A stretch of 64,000 nt of DNA. Origin: Pseudomonas tumuqii (GTDB lineage Bacteria > Pseudomonadota > Gammaproteobacteria > Pseudomonadales > Pseudomonadaceae). Each line of letters begins with the position of its first letter. Positions within the stretch are counted from its first letter, which is position 1. The notes beneath the pieces are model-generated. The model was given only the letters and a program-made list of their open reading frames with translations. It searched no databases and was not told the DNA's origin. Positions 1 to 9,939 of the stretch are shown in pieces. The position numbers were made by a program, and so were the translations under genes. The stretch lies in NCBI RefSeq assembly GCF_013184545.1, contig NZ_JAAOJA010000002.1:186001-250000 (forward strand), in the 5' to 3' direction.

Positions 1-446
1 CCATTGCGGTAGCTGGCCGAGGTCTTGTCGGCAAGTACCGGCAGGGGCAGCGGGATGCTGCGATGGAAGCTGCCGAAGGCGCACTGGCGCACGCGGTACT
101 GGCCGCTGCTGGATTCCTGCTCGTAGCGTTTCTCGCCGCGCACGATCAGCACGTCGTTGCGTACCTCGATGTCCACGTCCTGCTTGTCCAGGCCGGGGAC
201 TTCCAGGCGCACCACGAACTTGTCGCTGTCCTCGAACACATCGCCGGCCAGGAGGGCCCAGTTCGCCGACGGGAAGTCGGGATGAGCCGGGGTCTCGGCC
301 GCTACCTCGGTCGACGCCTTGCTCCTGGTCAATGGGGTGAAGCGGGTCAGGGCGCCGCTGGTGCGCTCGCGAAAACTCCGCCAGCCCTCGCCGATCGAGT
401 GCCAGGTTTCCTCCAGGCCGTGTTTCAGATCAGTCAGTTTTTCCAT
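1..446 (-). CDS. Hsp20/alpha-crystallin small heat-shock protein, 3' end cut by window edge
   Basis: Minus-strand frame starting at ATG 444-446 (MEKLTDLKHGLEET) and running off the left edge without a stop; about 148 residues are visible. The N-terminal 60 residues are a variable arm. The alpha-crystallin domain then follows, with the usual GDVFEDSDKFVVRLEVPGL, a VRGEKRYE strand and SFHRSIPLP. The last visible residues (SYRNG) match the A-x-x-x-NGVL motif that closes the domain, so only about 10-20 residues are missing. Holdase chaperones of this family bind unfolding proteins in the cytosol. It is the third gene of a minus-strand trio of Hsp20 genes (60 bp downstream of the next) and is probably co-transcribed with them. 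A GGAGGTCAACCG ribosome binding site precedes the start. Confidence 0.88.
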   Translation of the reverse strand, partial: MEKLTDLKHGLEETWHSIGEGWRSFRERTSGALTRFTPLTRSKASTEVAAETPAHPDFPSANWALLAGDVFEDSDKFVVRLEVPGLDKQDVDIEVRNDVLIVRGEKRYEQESSSGQYRVRQCAFGSFHRSIPLPLPVLADKTSASYRN

Positions 447-506
447 CGGTTGACCTCCAGGATGCGGGCGGTCGGGCCAGGCTGGCGGCCCGGCCGCTCG
501 GGCAGT

Positions 507-884
507 TCAGGCGACTTTCACCTCGATCTTGCGCGGTTGCGCATGGGCATGCTTGGGAATGCGCAGGTTGAGCACGCCATCGCGCAGCTGGGCGTCGATC
601 CGCGACGTATCCAGTTCGCTGCTCAGGCTGAAGGCCCGGCGATAGCGCGACAGGCGCACCTCGGCATACACCGCCTCCATGTTTTCCGGAGTGTCGGGGG
701 CTATCTCGCCCTCGATCAGCAGGGTGTCGTTTTCGACCCGCAGTTCGAGCTTGTCCTTGGGCACGCCCGGCATGTCGGCGAGCAGCAGAATGCCGTCCTT
801 GTTCTCGAACACATCGACCCGCGGCAGCAGCGTCTGCAGCTCTTCCGCGGATTCGTCGCGGCGGACTACTCGTTTCTCGGTCAT
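507..884 (-). CDS. Hsp20/alpha-crystallin small heat-shock protein
   Basis: 125-residue protein that is almost only alpha-crystallin domain: PRVDVFENKDGILLLADMPG opens it, RYRRAFSLS marks the middle, and the NGVL-like DGVLNLRIPK closes it. The N-terminal arm is short (about 20 residues), which is compact for the family. These proteins act as ATP-independent holdases in the cytosol. It is the middle gene of three tandem Hsp20 genes, 24 bp downstream of the first and 60 bp upstream of the third, so it is probably in the same heat-inducible transcript. An AGGAAACTGCG ribosome binding site precedes the ATG. Confidence 0.93.
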   Translation of the reverse strand: MTEKRVVRRDESAEELQTLLPRVDVFENKDGILLLADMPGVPKDKLELRVENDTLLIEGEIAPDTPENMEAVYAEVRLSRYRRAFSLSSELDTSRIDAQLRDGVLNLRIPKHAHAQPRKIEVKVA

Positions 885-908
885 CGCAGTTTCCTCCTTA
901 GCGAAATG

Positions 909-1361
909 TCACTGGATAGTGATGCGCTTGGGTTGGGCAGCCTCCAGCCGCGCCACCTTGATGTGCAGCACGCCATTGCGGTAGTGCGCCTCGACCTTGT
1001 CCGGGTCGGCATCCTTGGACAGGTTCACGGTGCGCTTGAAGCTCCCGGTGAAACGCTCGTTGGCATAGACCGACAGGGTGCCGTTGTCTTCCGGCTCGGC
1101 GCTGGCGCGCTCGCCGCTGATCGACAGCAGACCGTGGTCGATCTGGATATCCAGTTTGGCCGGGTCGAGACCCGGGGCGAAGGCGTAAACTTCGATGGTC
1201 CCAGGGGTGCTGCCGACGTTGATGCTCGGGAAGGCACCGCTGGCAAGCGCCCGAATGCTGCCCGGTCGGCCGGGATTGGCAAACTCTTGCTGCAACTCCT
1301 GCTGCAGCCGTTCGAACTCGGCGAGCAGGCCGCCGGGGAAGTTAAGCAGGGATTCGTACAT
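909..1361 (-). CDS. Hsp20/alpha-crystallin small heat-shock protein, first gene of trio
   Basis: 150 residues from ATG 1359-1361. This start is chosen because AGGAGGTTTGCG stands directly before it; an in-frame extension upstream has no such signal. The N-terminal MYESLLNFPGGLLAEFERLQ is typical of bacterial class A sHSPs of the IbpA/HspA-like kind. The alpha-crystallin domain spans about residues 45-145 and ends with YRNGVLHIKVAR and a C-terminal ITIQ (the I-x-I motif used for oligomer contacts). It is the promoter-proximal gene of the three-gene set and is followed at 24 bp by the second. A sigma32-like promoter lies about 80-110 bp upstream. Confidence 0.94.
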   Translation of the reverse strand: MYESLLNFPGGLLAEFERLQQELQQEFANPGRPGSIRALASGAFPSINVGSTPGTIEVYAFAPGLDPAKLDIQIDHGLLSISGERASAEPEDNGTLSVYANERFTGSFKRTVNLSKDADPDKVEAHYRNGVLHIKVARLEAAQPKRITIQ

Positions 1362-1440
1362 CGCAAACCTCCTGTGGTGAGTTGACCAGAGACGTGTTTG
1401 CGGGGCTCGAGGCTGAGGCTTCAAGCCCCCGTCGAGAAAA

Positions 1441-1469
1441 ATATGTTGGCGGCTGGAAGCGGCTTCAAG
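1441..1469 (-). promoter_or_regulatory. Candidate sigma32 (heat-shock) promoter of the Hsp20 trio
   Basis: Read on the minus strand, CTTGAA (1464-1469) is followed after 14 bp by CCAACATAT (1441-1449). The sigma32 consensus is roughly CTTGAA, 13-15 bp, CCCCATNT, so the -35 is exact and the -10 partial. Position (about 80 bp upstream of the first Hsp20 start) and gene content fit. No transcription data are available. Confidence 0.5.
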
Positions 1470-1594
1470 GGATGTTTTAAGAACATTATCGAATGATTGA
1501 TAGGCGCAGCATCCAGGTTGCGGGCATAAGTGCTGCGATGCGGCGCCTGGCAACGATCATTGGTCTACGTGGCCCGGATGAGTGCCAGCGTAAT

Positions 1595-1657
<63 letters not shown>

Positions 1658-1711
1658 CGGGCGCATGACTGCCGGCGCTGCCCCGGATGGCCGTCGGGCT
1701 ACAGGGGTTGT

Positions 1712-1780
1712 GTAGGGTGGATGACGCCTTTTTCATCCACCATTGCAGTTGGTGGATGGGTGAAGCGTCATCCACCCTAC
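1712..1780. repeat. Inverted repeat (GTAGGGTGGATGACGC type)
   Basis: GTAGGGTGGATGACGC at 1712-1727 is matched by its exact reverse complement at 1765-1780, with a second internal pair (CATCCACCA / TGGTGGATG) in the loop. The whole 69 bp can fold into one long hairpin. This is a dispersed, non-coding repeat of the kind common between Pseudomonas genes. Confidence 0.85.
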
Positions 1781-1791
1781 AAGGCTGTCGG

Positions 1792-1863
1792 GTAGGGTGC
1801 GCTGTGCGCACCGGCGTTCGAGGCTATGGCGCGGGGGGTATTGGTGCGCGCGACGCACCCTAC
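1792..1863. repeat. Inverted repeat (GTAGGGTGCGC type)
   Basis: Begins GTAGGGTGCGCTGTGCGCACC and ends GGTGCGCGCGACGCACCCTAC, giving a 72-bp imperfect palindrome just downstream of rluA. A related copy occurs at 16350-16436, showing that it is a dispersed element. Confidence 0.82.
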
Positions 1864-1869
1864 GCGAGG

Positions 1870-2505
1870 CTAAAACGGTGCGGGGCAGTCGAAGCGCAGG
1901 CGTTCGCCGCTTTGCGGGTGGGTCAGGCCGAGCATGCAGGCGTGCAGACACAGGCGCGGGTAGGCGGCCAGGGCCTGGGGCGGGGCGTAGAGGGCGTCAC
2001 CGAGCAGCGGGTGGCCGATCGACAGCATGTGCACGCGCAGCTGGTGCGAGCGGCCGGTGATCGGGGTCAGCTCGACCCGGCAGTAATCGCCGCAGCGTTC
2101 GAGCACGCGCCAGTGGGTCAGGGCATGTTTGCCGACTGCATGGTCGACCACATGCCGCGGCTTGGTCGGCGGGTCGTAGCGCAGCGGCAGGTCGATGCTG
2201 CCGCTGTCCTGCTCGGGCTGGCCCCAGCACAGGGCGATGTAGGCTTTTTCCGTCTCGCGGTCGTGGAACTGGCGCGACAGTTCGCGGTGGCTGTCGACGT
2301 CGCGGGCCAGGACGATTAGCCCTGAGGTTTCCCAGTCCAGGCGATGGACGATGCGCGCTTCCGGGAAGCCGTTGTCCTGCAGGCGGGTGACCAGGCAGTC
2401 GCGGTTGTCCTCGGCGCGGCCGGGCACCGAGAGCAGCAGGGTCGGCTTATTGATCACCAGCAGGGCGGCGTCCTGGTGGAGAATTTCGATTTGGCTGAGC
2501 GGCAT
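1870..2505 (-). CDS. rluA: Dual-specificity RNA pseudouridine synthase RluA
   Basis: 211 residues from ATG 2503-2505 (MPLSQIEILHQD). A longer frame upstream only reads through a terminator and a REP element, so it is rejected. RluA isomerises uridine in 23S rRNA (U746) and in some tRNAs (U32). The signature HRLDWETSGLIVLARD at about residue 60 contains the catalytic Asp, and PITGRSHQLRVHM with LGDALY follows in the usual order. Length is normal for RluA. It lies downstream of minE on the same strand but after a terminator, in the order known from P. aeruginosa. Confidence 0.95.
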   Translation of the reverse strand: MPLSQIEILHQDAALLVINKPTLLLSVPGRAEDNRDCLVTRLQDNGFPEARIVHRLDWETSGLIVLARDVDSHRELSRQFHDRETEKAYIALCWGQPEQDSGSIDLPLRYDPPTKPRHVVDHAVGKHALTHWRVLERCGDYCRVELTPITGRSHQLRVHMLSIGHPLLGDALYAPPQALAAYPRLCLHACMLGLTHPQSGERLRFDCPAPF

Positions 2506-2517
2506 GGGGCAGTCCGG

Positions 2518-2549
2518 AAAAAGCAATCGGCGACCGAGGTCGCCGATTA
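2518..2549 (-). terminator. Rho-independent terminator of minCDE
   Basis: On the minus strand AATCGGCGAC and GTCGCCGATT form a 10-bp stem with a short loop, followed by GCTTTTT. It lies between the minE stop (2649) and rluA (start 2505). Confidence 0.8.
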
Positions 2550-2563
2550 TTTGGAAATATCCT

Positions 2564-2634
2564 GTAGGAGCCAGCTTGCTGGCGATGCTCCGGGCAGCGC
2601 CTCGGTTCCTGATCGCCAGCAAGCTGGCTCCTAC
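2564..2634. repeat. Paired REP (REPIN-like) element
   Basis: GTAGGAGCCAGCTTGCTGGC (2564-2583 and on to 2586) and its inverted copy ending in GCTGGCTCCTAC (2612-2634) flank a 25-bp spacer. The motif is a well-known Pseudomonas REP core. A single copy with one change occurs at 29418-29440. Confidence 0.9.
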
Positions 2635-2648
2635 ATGAGCGGATGCTT

Positions 2649-2903
2649 TCAGCGATCCGGCAGGGTGATGTTGAGTTCCAGGATCGAGCAGCTGCCTTGG
2701 CTTTCCAGGGCGACTTGCACTTGATCCGAGTCGATATTGACGTACTTGCGAATCACCTCGACCAGCTCTTGCTGCAGGGCCGGCAGGTAGTCCGGCTGGC
2801 TGCGCTGGCCGCGCTCGTGGGCGACGATGATCTGCAGACGCTCTTTCGCAATGGACGCAGTGGCTTCCTTTTTACGTTCACGAAAGAAGTCAAAAATATT
2901 CAT
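2649..2903 (-). CDS. minE: Cell division topological specificity factor MinE
   Basis: 84 residues, the normal size. [22 protein letters not shown] at the N-terminus includes the amphipathic membrane/MinD-contact segment, followed by the domain that stimulates MinD ATPase and drives Min oscillation. The minE ATG overlaps the minD stop by one base (TAATG), implying translational coupling. It is the last gene of minCDE, followed by a terminator. Confidence 0.97.
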   Translation of the reverse strand: MNIFDFFRERKKEATASIAKERLQIIVAHERGQRSQPDYLPALQQELVEVIRKYVNIDSDQVQVALESQGSCSILELNITLPDR

Positions 2904-3715
2904 TAGCGAGCTCCAAACAAGCGTTGCATGAGTCCTTTCTTCTGCACGTCGAGAAAGCGATGGGCAACTTCCTTGCCGAGCAGACGGTCGACGGCATCGC
3001 TGTAGGCCTGGCCGGCGTCGCTCTGGTCGTCGAGGATGACCGGCACGCCCTGGTTGGAGGCTTTCAACACGGCTTGCGATTCGGGGATCACGCCGAGCAG
3101 GCGGATGGCGAGGATTTCCTCGACGTCTTCCACTCCGAGCATTTCGCCGCGGGTAACCCGCTCGGGGTTGTAGCGGGTCAGCAGCAGGTGTTCCTTGATC
3201 GGCTCTTCGCCTTTCACGGCGCGCCGCGATTTGCTCGCCAGCAGGCCGAGCATGCGGTCGGAGTCGCGCACCGAGGAAACCTCGGGGTTGGTCACGACAA
3301 TCGCTTCGTCGGCGAAGTACATCGCCAGGTGCGCGCCTTTTTCGATCCCGGCCGGCGAGTCGCAGACCACGAATTCGAAGTTCTCGCGCAGTTCGTTGAT
3401 GACTTTTTCCACGCCTTCTTCGGTCAGCGCGTCTTTGTCACGGGTCTGGCTGGCGGCCAGCACGTAGAGGTTTTCCAGGCGCTTGTCCTTGATCAGCGCC
3501 TGGCTCAGCGTGGCTTCGCCGTTGACCACGTTGACGAAGTCGTACACCACGCGACGTTCGCAGCCCATGATCAGGTCGAGGTTACGCAAGCCGACGTCGA
3601 AGTCGACGATGACAGTTTTGTGCCCGCGCAGGGCGAGGCCGGTACCGATGGCGGCGCTGGTGGTGGTTTTACCCACGCCACCCTTGCCGGAAGTGACTAC
3701 GAGGATCTTGGCCAA
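2903..3715 (-). CDS. minD: Septum site-determining ATPase MinD
   Basis: 270 residues. The deviant Walker A motif [10 protein letters not shown] is at residues 10-19, typical of the ParA/MinD family, and the C-terminal amphipathic helix [12 protein letters not shown] is the membrane-targeting sequence. MinD-ATP recruits MinC to the membrane at the cell poles and is released by MinE. It is placed between minC (100 bp upstream) and minE (1-bp overlap). Confidence 0.98.
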   Translation of the reverse strand: MAKILVVTSGKGGVGKTTTSAAIGTGLALRGHKTVIVDFDVGLRNLDLIMGCERRVVYDFVNVVNGEATLSQALIKDKRLENLYVLAASQTRDKDALTEEGVEKVINELRENFEFVVCDSPAGIEKGAHLAMYFADEAIVVTNPEVSSVRDSDRMLGLLASKSRRAVKGEEPIKEHLLLTRYNPERVTRGEMLGVEDVEEILAIRLLGVIPESQAVLKASNQGVPVILDDQSDAGQAYSDAVDRLLGKEVAHRFLDVQKKGLMQRLFGAR

Positions 3716-3815
3716 GGTGATTCACCCCAAAATGTGAAGTAAAGACGGGAACCCGAGAGCCATATGCGGCTTCCAGATGCCTTTTTATGTCCCTGAAAAT
3801 TGGCGGCAGTATCCG

Positions 3816-4556
3816 TTAAAGGCGGGTGATGTTCAACACGTCACCCGACAAGCTGACCTGTATCGCCTCGCCCCATAACGGGTCGCGGCGCAGGTCTTCG
3901 GCAACCTTGTATTGGCCGGCAATGGACAGCAGTTCCGCGCCCATTTGCTGGCAGAAGATGCGTGCCTTGATGTTGCCCTTGATGCCGGCCAGGGCACGGC
4001 CGCGCATGGGGGCGTAAACATGGATGTTGCCATCGGCGAGAAGTTCCGCGCCGGAGCTGACCGGCGCCAGGACGATCAGGTCGCCGCCCTGGGCATAGAC
4101 CTGCTGGCCGCCGCGCACCGGGCTGGTGATGATCTTGCTCGGCCTGACTTCGGGCTCTGCGGGCTTTTCCGGTTTTTTCGGCGTGGCGCTACCGTCGGTC
4201 GGATCGACCGGGCGCTCGCGGGCGCCGGACGGCGGCAGCACCGGTAAATCCAGGGCGCCGGCGGCGGCGATGTCATCTTCACGGTTGGCGCGCACGGCCA
4301 GGGTGCGCAGGCCATGGCTACGGCACAGGGCCATCAAGGCGCCCAGATCGAGGTTGCCTTCGCCTTCCGGCAGCTTGTCCAGGGCCAAGACCAGCGGGGT
4401 ATTGCTGAAGAAGTTCGGCGCTTGGGCGACTTTCGCCGCCAGTTGCTGGTCGAGGCGCTCGAGGTCGTTGTGCGCCAGTTCCATCACGGTGATGGCCAGC
4501 ATGCTGCCCTTGAGCTGGAATACGGGGTCTTGCTCGAGTAGATCGGCTTGGCTCAT
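3816..4556 (-). CDS. minC: Septum site-determining protein MinC
   Basis: 246 residues from ATG 4554-4556 ([20 protein letters not shown]). The same frame stays open far upstream, antisense to the first lpxL gene, but that part is not coding. The N-terminal domain (about 1-105) inhibits FtsZ, a Pro/Glu/Lys-rich linker covers about 110-140, and the C-terminal beta-helix ([10 protein letters not shown] through [12 protein letters not shown]) dimerises and binds MinD. First gene of minCDE, divergent from lpxL; the 129-bp interval must hold both promoters. Confidence 0.96.
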   Translation of the reverse strand: MSQADLLEQDPVFQLKGSMLAITVMELAHNDLERLDQQLAAKVAQAPNFFSNTPLVLALDKLPEGEGNLDLGALMALCRSHGLRTLAVRANREDDIAAAGALDLPVLPPSGARERPVDPTDGSATPKKPEKPAEPEVRPSKIITSPVRGGQQVYAQGGDLIVLAPVSSGAELLADGNIHVYAPMRGRALAGIKGNIKARIFCQQMGAELLSIAGQYKVAEDLRRDPLWGEAIQVSLSGDVLNITRL

Positions 4557-4644
4557 GGTCTGCCTGATACGCCTTGTCGGTCGTGACGAAAGTAGCCCGG
4601 ACTTATAGCGATAACCCCGCCGGGCTGCAAGCCGAGTCTGGGAG

Positions 4645-4668
4645 CCTGTAGAATGCCGGGCTTTGTCG
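4645..4668 (+). promoter_or_regulatory. Leader/-10 region of first lpxL copy, duplicated upstream of second copy
   Basis: CCTGTAGAATGCCGGGCTTT followed by GTCG is present identically here and at 5772-5795, in both cases about 17-20 bp before the ATG. It contains a candidate -10 hexamer TAGAAT (4649-4654). The duplicated unit therefore included part of the promoter, not only the coding sequence. Confidence 0.55.
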
Positions 4669-4685
4669 TTTGTGCGAATTGATCC

Positions 4686-5621
4686 ATGGACCGTCCTCGC
4701 TTTCGTGCCTATTTCCTCCATCCGCGTTTCTGGTTGTTGTGGCTGGGTCTGGTGCTGCTGTGGTTGCTCGTGCAGTTGCCGTACCGGGTGCTGCTCATGC
4801 TGGGGCGCGCGCTGGGTGCGCTGCTGTACCGCTTGGCCGGCTCGCGGCGCACGATCGCCGCGCGCAACCTGGAGCTGTGCTTTGCGCAGCTGTCCGCCGC
4901 CGAGCGCGAACGCCTGTTGCAAGAGAACTTCGCCTCCACCGGCATCGCCTTCTTCGAGATGGCCATGAGCTGGTGGTGGCCCAAGGCCAGGCTGGCCAGG
5001 CTGGCGCATATCGAGGGCCTGGAGCATCTGCAGCAGGCCCAGGCGGACGGTCAGGGCGTCATCCTGATGGCGATCCATTTCACCACCCTGGAAATCGGCG
5101 CGGCGTTGCTCGGCCAGGTGCACACCATCGACGGCATGTACCGCGAGCACAAGAATCCGCTGTTCGACTTCATCCAGCGCCGCGGCCGCGAGCGGCACAA
5201 CCTGGACGCCACGGCCATCGAGCGCGAGGACGTGCGCGCCATGCTCAAGGTGCTGCGTGGCGGACGGGCGATCTGGTACGCGCCGGACCAGGATTACGGC
5301 GCCAAGCAGAGCATCTTCGTGCCGCTGTTCGGCATTCCGGCGGCGACCGTCACCGCCACCACCAAGTTCGCCCGCCTGGGCCGGGCGCGGGTGCTGCCTT
5401 TTACCCAGCAGCGCCTGGCCGACGGCCGCGGTTACCAACTGACCATCCACCCGCCGCTGGCCGGTTTTCCGGCCGCGAGCGAGGAAGCCGACGGCCGGTT
5501 GATCAACCAGTGGGTCGAGCAGGCGATCGGCGCCTGTCCCGAGCAGTACCTGTGGACCCACCGGCGCTTCAAGACGCGGCCGCCGGGTGCGGCGAAGCTG
5601 TACCGGAAGCACCGCGGTTAG
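4686..5621 (+). CDS. lpxL: Lipid A lauroyl-type acyltransferase LpxL/HtrB, copy 1
   Basis: 311 residues. LpxL enzymes transfer a secondary acyl chain from acyl-ACP to the lipid A precursor at the inner membrane. An N-terminal membrane segment (about 15-37) is followed by the acyltransferase motif HFTTLE (H-x4-E) near residue 128, and later by YAPDQDYG and the [13 protein letters not shown] block. Length fits the family. In P. aeruginosa a single htrB homologue sits beside minC; here a second, closely similar copy follows 191 bp downstream. Which lipid A position each copy serves cannot be told from sequence. Confidence 0.93.
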   Translation: MDRPRFRAYFLHPRFWLLWLGLVLLWLLVQLPYRVLLMLGRALGALLYRLAGSRRTIAARNLELCFAQLSAAERERLLQENFASTGIAFFEMAMSWWWPKARLARLAHIEGLEHLQQAQADGQGVILMAIHFTTLEIGAALLGQVHTIDGMYREHKNPLFDFIQRRGRERHNLDATAIEREDVRAMLKVLRGGRAIWYAPDQDYGAKQSIFVPLFGIPAATVTATTKFARLGRARVLPFTQQRLADGRGYQLTIHPPLAGFPAASEEADGRLINQWVEQAIGACPEQYLWTHRRFKTRPPGAAKLYRKHRG

Positions 5622-5771
5622 TGGCGGGTGGGTTGGCGCAGGGCAGGGCGATCAGTCATTGCTGCCCATCCTGCGGCTGCGACCGGCACGCCTGTTAATC
5701 CTGGATAAAAACCTGCTGAGCCCGCCATGGCGGCAAATGCGCCCTCCCGCCAGCCCGTCACCGGGCCGAGT

Positions 5772-5795
5772 CCTGTAGAATGCCGGGCTTTGTCG
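5772..5795 (+). promoter_or_regulatory. Duplicated leader/-10 region of second lpxL copy
   Basis: Exact 24-bp copy of the segment at 4645-4668, with candidate -10 TAGAAT at 5776-5781. It suggests that the second gene keeps its own promoter. Confidence 0.55.
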
Positions 5796-5812
5796 CTCGT
5801 GCGGAATCATCC

Positions 5813-6742
5813 ATGGATCGTCCTCGTTTTCGTGCCTATTTCCTCCATCCGCGCTTCTGGCTGCTGTGGTTGGGGCTGGGCTCGCTGTGGCTGGTCTCGT
5901 TGCTGCCGTACCGGGTGTTGATGCGCCTGGGGCGTTGGCTGGGGGGCTTGATGTTTCGTCTGGCGCGTTCGCGCCGGCAGATCGCCGCGCGCAACCTGGA
6001 ACTGTGTTTCCCCGAACTGTCGGCCGCTGAGCACGACGCCTTGTTGCGGGAAAACTTCGCCTCGACCGGCATGACCTTCTTCGAGATGGCGATCAGCTGG
6101 TGGTGGCCGGCGGCGCGGCTGGCCAGGTTGGGGCAGGTCGAGGGGCTCGAGCATATTCGCGCGGCCGAGGCCGAAGGGCAGGGCGTGCTGCTGATGGCCC
6201 TGCATTTCACCACCCTGGAAATGGGCGGCGGGCTGCTGGGAATGCGCCAGGACATGTACGGCATGTACCGCGAGCACAAGAATCCGCTGTTCGACTTCAT
6301 CCAGCGCCGTGGCCGCGAGCAGCGTCTGCAGGGCGTGATCGAGCGCGACGATGTACGCGGCATGCTCAAGCTGCTGCGTGCCGGCAAGGTGATCTGGTAC
6401 GCGCCGGATCAGGACTATGGCGCGCAGCGCAGTATTTTCGTGCCGCTGTTCGGTGTGCCGGCCGCGACGGTGACAGCGACCAGCAAATTTGCCCGTCTGG
6501 GGCGGGCGCGGGTGATTCCCTTCACCCAGACCCGGCTGGCCGACGGCACCGGCTATAAGGTGGTGGTACACCCGCCGCTGGCCGATTTTCCCGGGGAGAG
6601 CGAGGAGGCCGATTGTCTGCGGCTCAATCAGTGGATCGAGGCGGCGATTCGCCAGCAACCCGAGCAGTACCTGTGGGCCCACCGGCGCTTCAAGACGCGC
6701 CCGGCCGGTGAGGAAAAAATGTACAAGAAGCGCCGTAGTTAG
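5813..6742 (+). CDS. lpxL: Lipid A lauroyl-type acyltransferase LpxL/HtrB, copy 2
   Basis: 309 residues from ATG 5813. This start gives the same N-terminus as copy 1 ([20 protein letters not shown]); an upstream in-frame ATG at 5780 lies inside the duplicated leader and is rejected. The H-x4-E motif (HFTTLE) and the [19 protein letters not shown] block are intact, so both copies look functional. The proteins are clearly paralogous over the whole length, differing mostly in the N-terminal helix, the region after IQRRGRE and the C-terminus. This points to tandem duplication followed by divergence. Confidence 0.93.
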   Translation: MDRPRFRAYFLHPRFWLLWLGLGSLWLVSLLPYRVLMRLGRWLGGLMFRLARSRRQIAARNLELCFPELSAAEHDALLRENFASTGMTFFEMAISWWWPAARLARLGQVEGLEHIRAAEAEGQGVLLMALHFTTLEMGGGLLGMRQDMYGMYREHKNPLFDFIQRRGREQRLQGVIERDDVRGMLKLLRAGKVIWYAPDQDYGAQRSIFVPLFGVPAATVTATSKFARLGRARVIPFTQTRLADGTGYKVVVHPPLADFPGESEEADCLRLNQWIEAAIRQQPEQYLWAHRRFKTRPAGEEKMYKKRRS

Positions 6743-6861
6743 TGTTGGCGGTATTGGTGCGCTCGATTAGCGATCAAGTATGCCGCTCCCGTAGGAGCAG
6801 ATGCCCCGCCTTCGACGCAGCGCTGTCGCGCAGCAAACTGGGGCACTCAAGGGTCAAGACC

Positions 6862-7000
6862 GTAGGATGGGTTAGGCGCCCGCAAATTGACCTGCTGTCA
6901 GCAGAACAAAGGCACCGTAACCCATCATCGATATTCGCCCTGTCAACGGGTACAGGCATAAACCGCCCGATGGGTATCGCTGCGCTCAACACCATCCTAC
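6862..7000. repeat. Intergenic inverted repeat (GTAGGATGGGTT type)
   Basis: The 342-bp gap between lpxL copy 2 and the patatin gene (6743-7084) holds no credible gene. It contains GTAGGATGGGTTAGGCGC at the left and TATCGCTGCGCTCAACACCATCCTAC at the right end, forming a long imperfect inverted repeat that also pairs internally (GGTTACGG-like/CCGTAACCCATC). Confidence 0.7.
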
Positions 7001-7084
7001 AGTTACCGGCTCCTGCAAGTGCCCACAAGCCGACAGGCCCGACAGCCTTCCAGGCTGCAAGTTAAAGGATTCGGAACTTCCCCT

Positions 7085-8287
7085 ATGACGCCAAACACGC
7101 CTTCCAGCCAGCCGGTCACCGGGTTGATTCTTTCCGGTGGCGGCGCGCGGGCGGCTTATCAGGTCGGGGTGCTGGCGGCGATTGCCGATTTGCTGCCGGA
7201 TACCGCGCAGAATCCCTTTCCGGTGATCGTCGGCACCTCGGCCGGGGCCATCAATGCGGTCGGCCTGGCCTGCGGGGCCTTGCATTTTGGCGAGGCGGTG
7301 CGCCGCCTGACCAGCGTCTGGCAGGGCTTTCATACTCATCAGGTGTATCGCAGCGACTGGCCGGGGGTGTTGCGCCAGGCCAGCCGCTTTATCGGCCACA
7401 GCATGCTGGGCCTGGGCGGGGAAGTGCCGGTGGCGCTGCTCGACAGTACGCCGCTGCGCGAACTGTTGCTGCGCGAGCTGGATTTTTCCGGGATCGCGGC
7501 CGCGGTGCGCCAGCGTCAGTTGCGGGCGGTGGCAGTGACGGCGTTCGGCTACGAGTCCGGGCAGGCGGTGACCTTCTATCAGGGGCGCGCCACCATCGAT
7601 CCGTGGATGCGCCATCGCCGGGTCGGGGTGCCGACCCGCCTGTGCGTCGACCATCTGCTGGCCAGTTCTTCGATTCCGCTGCTGTTCCCGCCGGTGAAGA
7701 TCAATCGCGAGTATTTCGGCGACGGCGCCGTGCGTCAGCCCGCCCCGATCAGCCCGGCGCTGCACCTGGGTGCGACCCGGGTGCTGGTGGTCGGCGTCAG
7801 TGGCAACCCGCAGGCCGAGCAGGACGGCGTGGTCAGCGTTCCGGTGCCGACCGCCAAGCCGCCGAGCCTGGCGCAAATCGGCGGGCATATGCTCAACAGC
7901 ACCTTTATCGACAGCCTGGAAGGCGACATCGAACTGCTCGAACGGCTCAACCTGATGAGCAAGCTGATCCCGCCGGAGCAGCGCCCGCGTGGCCTGGGGC
8001 TCAACCCGGTGGAGGTGCTGGTGATTTCGCCGAGCCAGCCGCTGGATGCCATCGCCGCCCGCCATCGCCACGAGCTGTCGGCGGTGCTGCGCCTGTTCCT
8101 GCGTGGCCCGGGGGCGACCAAGGTCAGCGGTGCGGGGGTGCTCAGCTATCTGCTGTTCGAGGCCGGCTATTGCAATGAGCTGATCGAGCTGGGCTATCAG
8201 GATGCGATGGTGCAGAAAGTCGCCTTGAGCGATTTCCTCGGCCTGGCCCGCCCGCCGGTGGCGCAGGGGCAGCCGATCACGGCCTAG
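7085..8287 (+). CDS. Patatin-like phospholipase family protein
   Basis: 400 residues from ATG 7085; upstream in-frame starts lie in repeat DNA. The patatin fold signature is complete: oxyanion loop SGGGARAAYQ (about residues 17-26), nucleophile motif GTSAG (about 50-54), and the catalytic-dyad Asp in DGAVRQ (about 215). This points to a Ser-Asp acyl hydrolase acting on phospholipids or other acyl esters. No signal peptide is evident, so a cytosolic or membrane-associated role is likely. Substrate unknown. It is a single gene, with the lpxL pair upstream and the AST operon downstream. Confidence 0.9.
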   Translation: MTPNTPSSQPVTGLILSGGGARAAYQVGVLAAIADLLPDTAQNPFPVIVGTSAGAINAVGLACGALHFGEAVRRLTSVWQGFHTHQVYRSDWPGVLRQASRFIGHSMLGLGGEVPVALLDSTPLRELLLRELDFSGIAAAVRQRQLRAVAVTAFGYESGQAVTFYQGRATIDPWMRHRRVGVPTRLCVDHLLASSSIPLLFPPVKINREYFGDGAVRQPAPISPALHLGATRVLVVGVSGNPQAEQDGVVSVPVPTAKPPSLAQIGGHMLNSTFIDSLEGDIELLERLNLMSKLIPPEQRPRGLGLNPVEVLVISPSQPLDAIAARHRHELSAVLRLFLRGPGATKVSGAGVLSYLLFEAGYCNELIELGYQDAMVQKVALSDFLGLARPPVAQGQPITA

Positions 8288-8370
8288 CCGATTCAGGCGC
8301 AAAAAAACCTGCCGGTCAGCTTGTGGAGAAATTGCCCGTGCAGTGCACGAATGTGCCGATCAGCGTTTAA

Positions 8371-9759
<1,389 letters not shown>

Positions 9760-9772
9760 GTCGACAGTCCGG

Positions 9773-9913
9773 CGGCGAGCCGTTTGCGCTCGCCACGGGC
9801 TGTGCTTGCTTGGCTTATGGATAAGCCGAGCTACTTCCAGGGATGACTCTCTCCGTGTGTGCTGTGGCCTTCGGGTTGCGGTTTCTCCAGGCGGTTCGCG
9901 CTGAGCGGCCTGG
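9773..9913 (+). other. Hairpin-rich spacer between aruC and aruF
   Basis: Three stem-loops follow one another: GGCGAGC/GCTCGCC (9773-9793), GGCTTA/TAAGCC (about 9813-9828) and CCAGGC/GCCTGG (about 9887-9913). None has a clear T-run. They may stabilise or process the polycistronic message; no gene is seen here. Confidence 0.45.
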
Positions 9914-9939
9914 AGTTTTTCTTGAAAAGGAGTGACACC

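Noticed and set aside
63..1385. 440-codon plus-strand open frame opposite the Hsp20 genes
   Set aside because: It runs antisense to three clear Hsp20 genes with ribosome binding sites; it is low-complexity Arg/Gly/His-rich sequence with no family resemblance. High GC makes such long antisense frames common.
4557..5612. N-terminal extension of MinC by about 350 residues
   Set aside because: The extension is antisense to lpxL copy 1 and has no MinC-like sequence; the normal MinC start at 4556 gives the family length.
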